DNA of 64,000 nt from contig NZ_CP114289.2 of the NCBI RefSeq assembly GCF_027111315.2, forward strand, positions 4,439,649 through 4,503,648, in the 5' to 3' direction. The translations under genes and the position numbers were made by a program. Position 1 is the stretch's first letter. Each line of letters opens with the position of its first letter. Origin of the DNA: Flavobacterium limnophilum (lineage in GTDB: Bacteria > Bacteroidota > Bacteroidia > Flavobacteriales > Flavobacteriaceae). This document shows positions 61,487 through 64,000 of the stretch, piece after piece. The notes under the pieces are model-generated. The model worked only from the letters and a program-made list of their open reading frames with translations, ran no database searches and had not been told where the DNA came from.

Positions 61487-62755
61487 ATGAATAGATTAAA
61501 AAAAATCACTCTATCCTTGATTACTTTAATTGGTGCAAACGCCATTGCCCAAGAATTCAGTTCCGATGTCCAAATTAGACCTCGTTATGAATATACCAAC
61601 GGGTTTGGAACTTTGTTGACGCCCACGACGGAACATACTTCGTTTATCGGAAATCGCACCCGAATTAACTTCAATTTTAATGATGCCAAATTGAAAATAA
61701 AATTGTCGCTTCAGAATGTGCATACTTGGGGAGATGCCGCAACAAGTACCGTGACCAGCAAAAACGGGATAGCAGCCTTTGAAGCCTGGGCCGAATATAA
61801 TCTTACCGAAAAATGGAGTGCCAAATTGGGGCGTCAGCCTTTGTCTTATGACAATCAAAGGGTTATGGGAGGATTGGATTGGGCAAATCAAGGACGCAGT
61901 TTTGATGCCGCTTTAATCAAATACAAAGGCGCAAAAAGCCAATTCGACTTGGGTTTTGCCCTCAACGCCGATTCTGAAGCAAAAGTAGCTCCGGCAACAC
62001 CTTATACTACTGATGTTTTCAAGGACATGCAATATGCTTGGTACCACACGAACATTAAAAAACTTGGCGTAAGTTTATTGGCGTTGAATGTTGGAAAAGA
62101 ATACTTGAAAACCCCGACGGAAGTTGGATTGAACTATTTCCAGACTTTTGGGACTTATGGCAAATACGCTGGCGCAAAACTGGGTGTTGATTACAGTTTA
62201 TACGGGCAAACGGGTAAAATTGGCAACAACATCGTTTCGGCTTGGGAAGCAGCCTTAAATGTGGGATATGCATTCTCGCCAAAATTCAAGGCTACGGCGG
62301 GTTATGAATTCCTGTCCGGAAAAGATCAAGGATCTTCTTCGACTATGGTGAAATCTTTTTCCCCAATATTTGGTACAAACCATGGCTTCAATGGTTTCAT
62401 GGATTATTTCTATGTGGGGAATCACGCCAATTCCGTGGGCTTGAATGATATTTCATTAAAATTGGATTTCCCGATCAAAAAAGTGAATGTATCAGTTGCT
62501 CCCCACTTTTTCTCGGCACCAAACAAAATTATTTCAGGTGGAGTAGAACAAGATGCTTATCTAGGAACCGAAATCGATTTGACGGCGGTTTACAAAGTCT
62601 ATAAAGACATCACCCTGACGGCAGGATATTCACAAATGTTCGCCACAGATTCCATGGTGGTGCTGAAAGGTGGAACAGGATTAAACGACATTACCAATAA
62701 CTGGGCTTATGTGATGGTAAACATCAATCCACAAATTTTCACGACAAAAAAATAA
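61487..62755 (+). CDS. outer membrane porin, alginate-export-like
   Basis: A 422-residue exported beta-barrel (signal to AIAQ) with IRPRYEYTNGFGT, GNRTRINFNF, AEYNLTEKWSAKLGRQPLSYDNQRVMGGLDW and TAGYEFLSGKDQGSS blocks typical of the alginate-export/porin family. It probably allows diffusion of small anions or substrates. Position after nrfHA-ccsBA hints at nitrite or nitrate passage, but no operator of the island class precedes it. Confidence 0.78.
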   Translation: MNRLKKITLSLITLIGANAIAQEFSSDVQIRPRYEYTNGFGTLLTPTTEHTSFIGNRTRINFNFNDAKLKIKLSLQNVHTWGDAATSTVTSKNGIAAFEAWAEYNLTEKWSAKLGRQPLSYDNQRVMGGLDWANQGRSFDAALIKYKGAKSQFDLGFALNADSEAKVAPATPYTTDVFKDMQYAWYHTNIKKLGVSLLALNVGKEYLKTPTEVGLNYFQTFGTYGKYAGAKLGVDYSLYGQTGKIGNNIVSAWEAALNVGYAFSPKFKATAGYEFLSGKDQGSSSTMVKSFSPIFGTNHGFNGFMDYFYVGNHANSVGLNDISLKLDFPIKKVNVSVAPHFFSAPNKIISGGVEQDAYLGTEIDLTAVYKVYKDITLTAGYSQMFATDSMVVLKGGTGLNDITNNWAYVMVNINPQIFTTKK

Positions 62756-62779
62756 GCAACTAACTAATTCAATGGAGAG

Positions 62780-62810
62780 AGGCCGTGGTATTTTTATCAC
62801 GGTCTTTTTT
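62780..62810 (+). terminator. terminator after the porin gene
   Basis: AGGCCGTG pairs with CACGGTCT (one G-T pair) and is followed by a T-run. Confidence 0.8.
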
Positions 62811-62834
62811 ATGGGTAAATCTCATTGGGATTTT

Positions 62835-62938
62835 ACACGAATTGCACCAATTTGCACGAAATGTATTTTGTTTTAAGCAGTTGAAATTCGTGTAATTTTA
62901 AAATCATTTTAATTCGTGATAATTGGTGGAATTCGTGT
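62835..62938. repeat. 104-base inverted-repeat element (TTCGTG type)
   Basis: A 26-base arm at 62835-62860 (ACACGAATTGCACCAATTTG then CACGAA) pairs with 62913-62938 with two mismatches. The size and TTTGCACG core resemble the element at 24442-24537. Confidence 0.75.
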
Positions 62939-63024
62939 CTAATTATTTTTAAGGGTCTTTTTTGTTTCGGCTACCAATAAATGAATTTTGAATTGTATTT
63001 TTGGATTTCTAAAACACAAATCCC

Positions 63025-64000
63025 ATGATTTCAGTTCAAGACGCTTTTTCAATATTGCAAAATAATTTGCCGACACTTCGCCAAGTTGAATATTCGTTGA
63101 TCCAAGCCAGAAAACATGTTTTGGCCGAGGAAATTTTCTCTCCCATCAATATGCCTCCGTTTCGACAATCGGCGATGGATGGCTATGCGATTTGTCTTTT
63201 TGAGGGTTTGGAGTATGAAATCATTGGCGAAATCAAGGCCGGCGATTCCCATTTGGTGCAATTGTTGCCGGGTCAAGCCCTGAAAATATTCACGGGAGCT
63301 GCCGTTCCAGATTCGGCGCAAGCGGTGATCCAAATCGAAAAGGTTACCGAAAAAGACGGTCGATTGTATCTTGAAGAAGTCGTTAAACCGGAAACAAATG
63401 TAAGACCCGTTGGCGAACAAATTTCGGTAGGTGAATTGGCTCTCGAAAAAGGAACTTTGCTCAACGCTGCCGCCATCGGATTTTTGGCAGGATTGGGATT
63501 CACTTCGGCCACGGTTTTCAAGAAACCAAACGTTGGAATTGTCGTAACCGGAAACGAATTGGTCAAACCGGGAGAACCTTTGGAATACGGAAAAGTCTAT
63601 GAAAGCAACGGCATCATGTTGGAATCGGCTTTGAAGGAAGGGTATTTTGAAAAGGTAACTTTGTATGAAGTCAACGATGATTTTGAAAACACTAAAAATA
63701 AACTCGCAGAAGCCTTGTCGGCGAATGACGTGGTCTTGGTTTCTGGTGGAATTTCCGTGGGAGATTATGATTTTGTGGCCAGGGCTTTGAAAGAATTGGA
63801 AGTGGAAACGCTGTTTTACAAAGTGAACCAAAAACCGGGAAAACCCTTGTTTGCAGGAAAAACAAATGACAAAATAGTTTTTGCCTTGCCCGGAAATCCC
63901 GCGGCGGCTTTGACTTGTTTCTATGTGTATGTGTTGTCCACGCTTTCGATACTTATGGGAAAAGCACCCAATTACAATCAGTCCAAACCCATTTCGATAG
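63025..64000 (+). CDS. moeA: molybdopterin molybdenumtransferase MoeA, N-terminal part
   Basis: Inserts molybdenum into molybdopterin. The 325 visible codons include MPPFRQSAMDGYAI (about 49-62), FTGAAVPDSAQAVI, IVVTGNELVKPGEPLEYGK, SNGIMLESAL, LVSGGISVGDYDFV and KPGKPLFAG...ALPGNPAA, the full catalytic core. The frame is open at the window edge. A molybdenum cofactor gene next to nitrogen-oxide genes suggests a molybdoenzyme such as nitrate reductase nearby, outside the window (inference). Confidence 0.95.
   Translation, partial: MISVQDAFSILQNNLPTLRQVEYSLIQARKHVLAEEIFSPINMPPFRQSAMDGYAICLFEGLEYEIIGEIKAGDSHLVQLLPGQALKIFTGAAVPDSAQAVIQIEKVTEKDGRLYLEEVVKPETNVRPVGEQISVGELALEKGTLLNAAAIGFLAGLGFTSATVFKKPNVGIVVTGNELVKPGEPLEYGKVYESNGIMLESALKEGYFEKVTLYEVNDDFENTKNKLAEALSANDVVLVSGGISVGDYDFVARALKELEVETLFYKVNQKPGKPLFAGKTNDKIVFALPGNPAAALTCFYVYVLSTLSILMGKAPNYNQSKPISI

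Noticed and set aside
63049..63831. 260-codon open frame on the minus strand
   Set aside because: It is a shadow of moeA, which reads through on the plus strand to the window edge with clear motifs.

Overview
The window looks like chromosome of a Flavobacterium-type member of the Bacteroidota. Supporting signs are low GC, a SusC/SusD pair, many short lipoprotein signals, a type IX secretion C-terminal domain, -7 promoter boxes of the TAnnTTTG type, and GSCFA, DUF4230 and DUF4136 proteins. No tRNA, rRNA or CRISPR array was seen.

Region 1 (1-12944) is a polysaccharide utilisation locus for a laminarin-like beta-1,3/1,6-glucan: the end of a SusC transporter, SusD, a probable glycan-binding lipoprotein, two GH16 endoglucanases, GH3, GH30 and a second GH3. 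Region 2 (13115-28275) is mixed housekeeping: lipoproteins, GSCFA and DUF4230 proteins, an intact IS256-family element inserted in a terminator, an AT-rich lipoprotein gene between two direct repeats, urocanate hydratase, small proteins, a tail-fibre-like protein, a T9SS cargo protein, a PLP desulfhydrase/deaminase, a LysM glucosaminidase, HemL and a Spy/CpxP-like protein.

Region 3 (28403-61175) is an anaerobic nitrogen-oxide island. It holds a clade II nos operon (cytochrome c, NosZ, NosL fusion, NosD, NosF, NosY), a group 3 truncated haemoglobin, a fasciclin protein, a quinol NO reductase, a Crp/Fnr regulator with a His-rich membrane protein, and a probable copper-uptake operon (Cys-rich peptide, YtkA-like lipoprotein, OprC/NosA-like receptor). 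It continues with NadB/NadA, a large unrecognised conserved protein, carbonic anhydrase, an Rrf2 regulator, a split class III ribonucleotide reductase with its activase, the RIC iron-sulfur repair protein, a DUF438/PAS protein, and NrfH-NrfA with CcsB-CcsA for ammonifying nitrite reduction. No nirS, nirK or nitrate reductase is visible here. The window ends with an alginate-export-like porin and a partial moeA.

The strongest new signal is a shared promoter design. Seven copies of ATGATNNNNATCAT (some with one mismatch) lie before the cytochrome-nosZ operon, the fasciclin gene, the Crp/Fnr gene and the divergent copper operon, the unknown 604-residue protein, the ric-nrdD operon, the DUF438 gene and nrfHA. 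In each case the operator centre is 36.5 or 37.5 bases from the end of a TTTG-like -7 box, the geometry of an activator bound near -41.5. The Crp/Fnr protein encoded here is the obvious candidate regulator. The second strong signal is that NrdD lacks its glycyl-radical segment, which is encoded instead by a separate 54-codon gene next to a duplicated zinc-finger gene.
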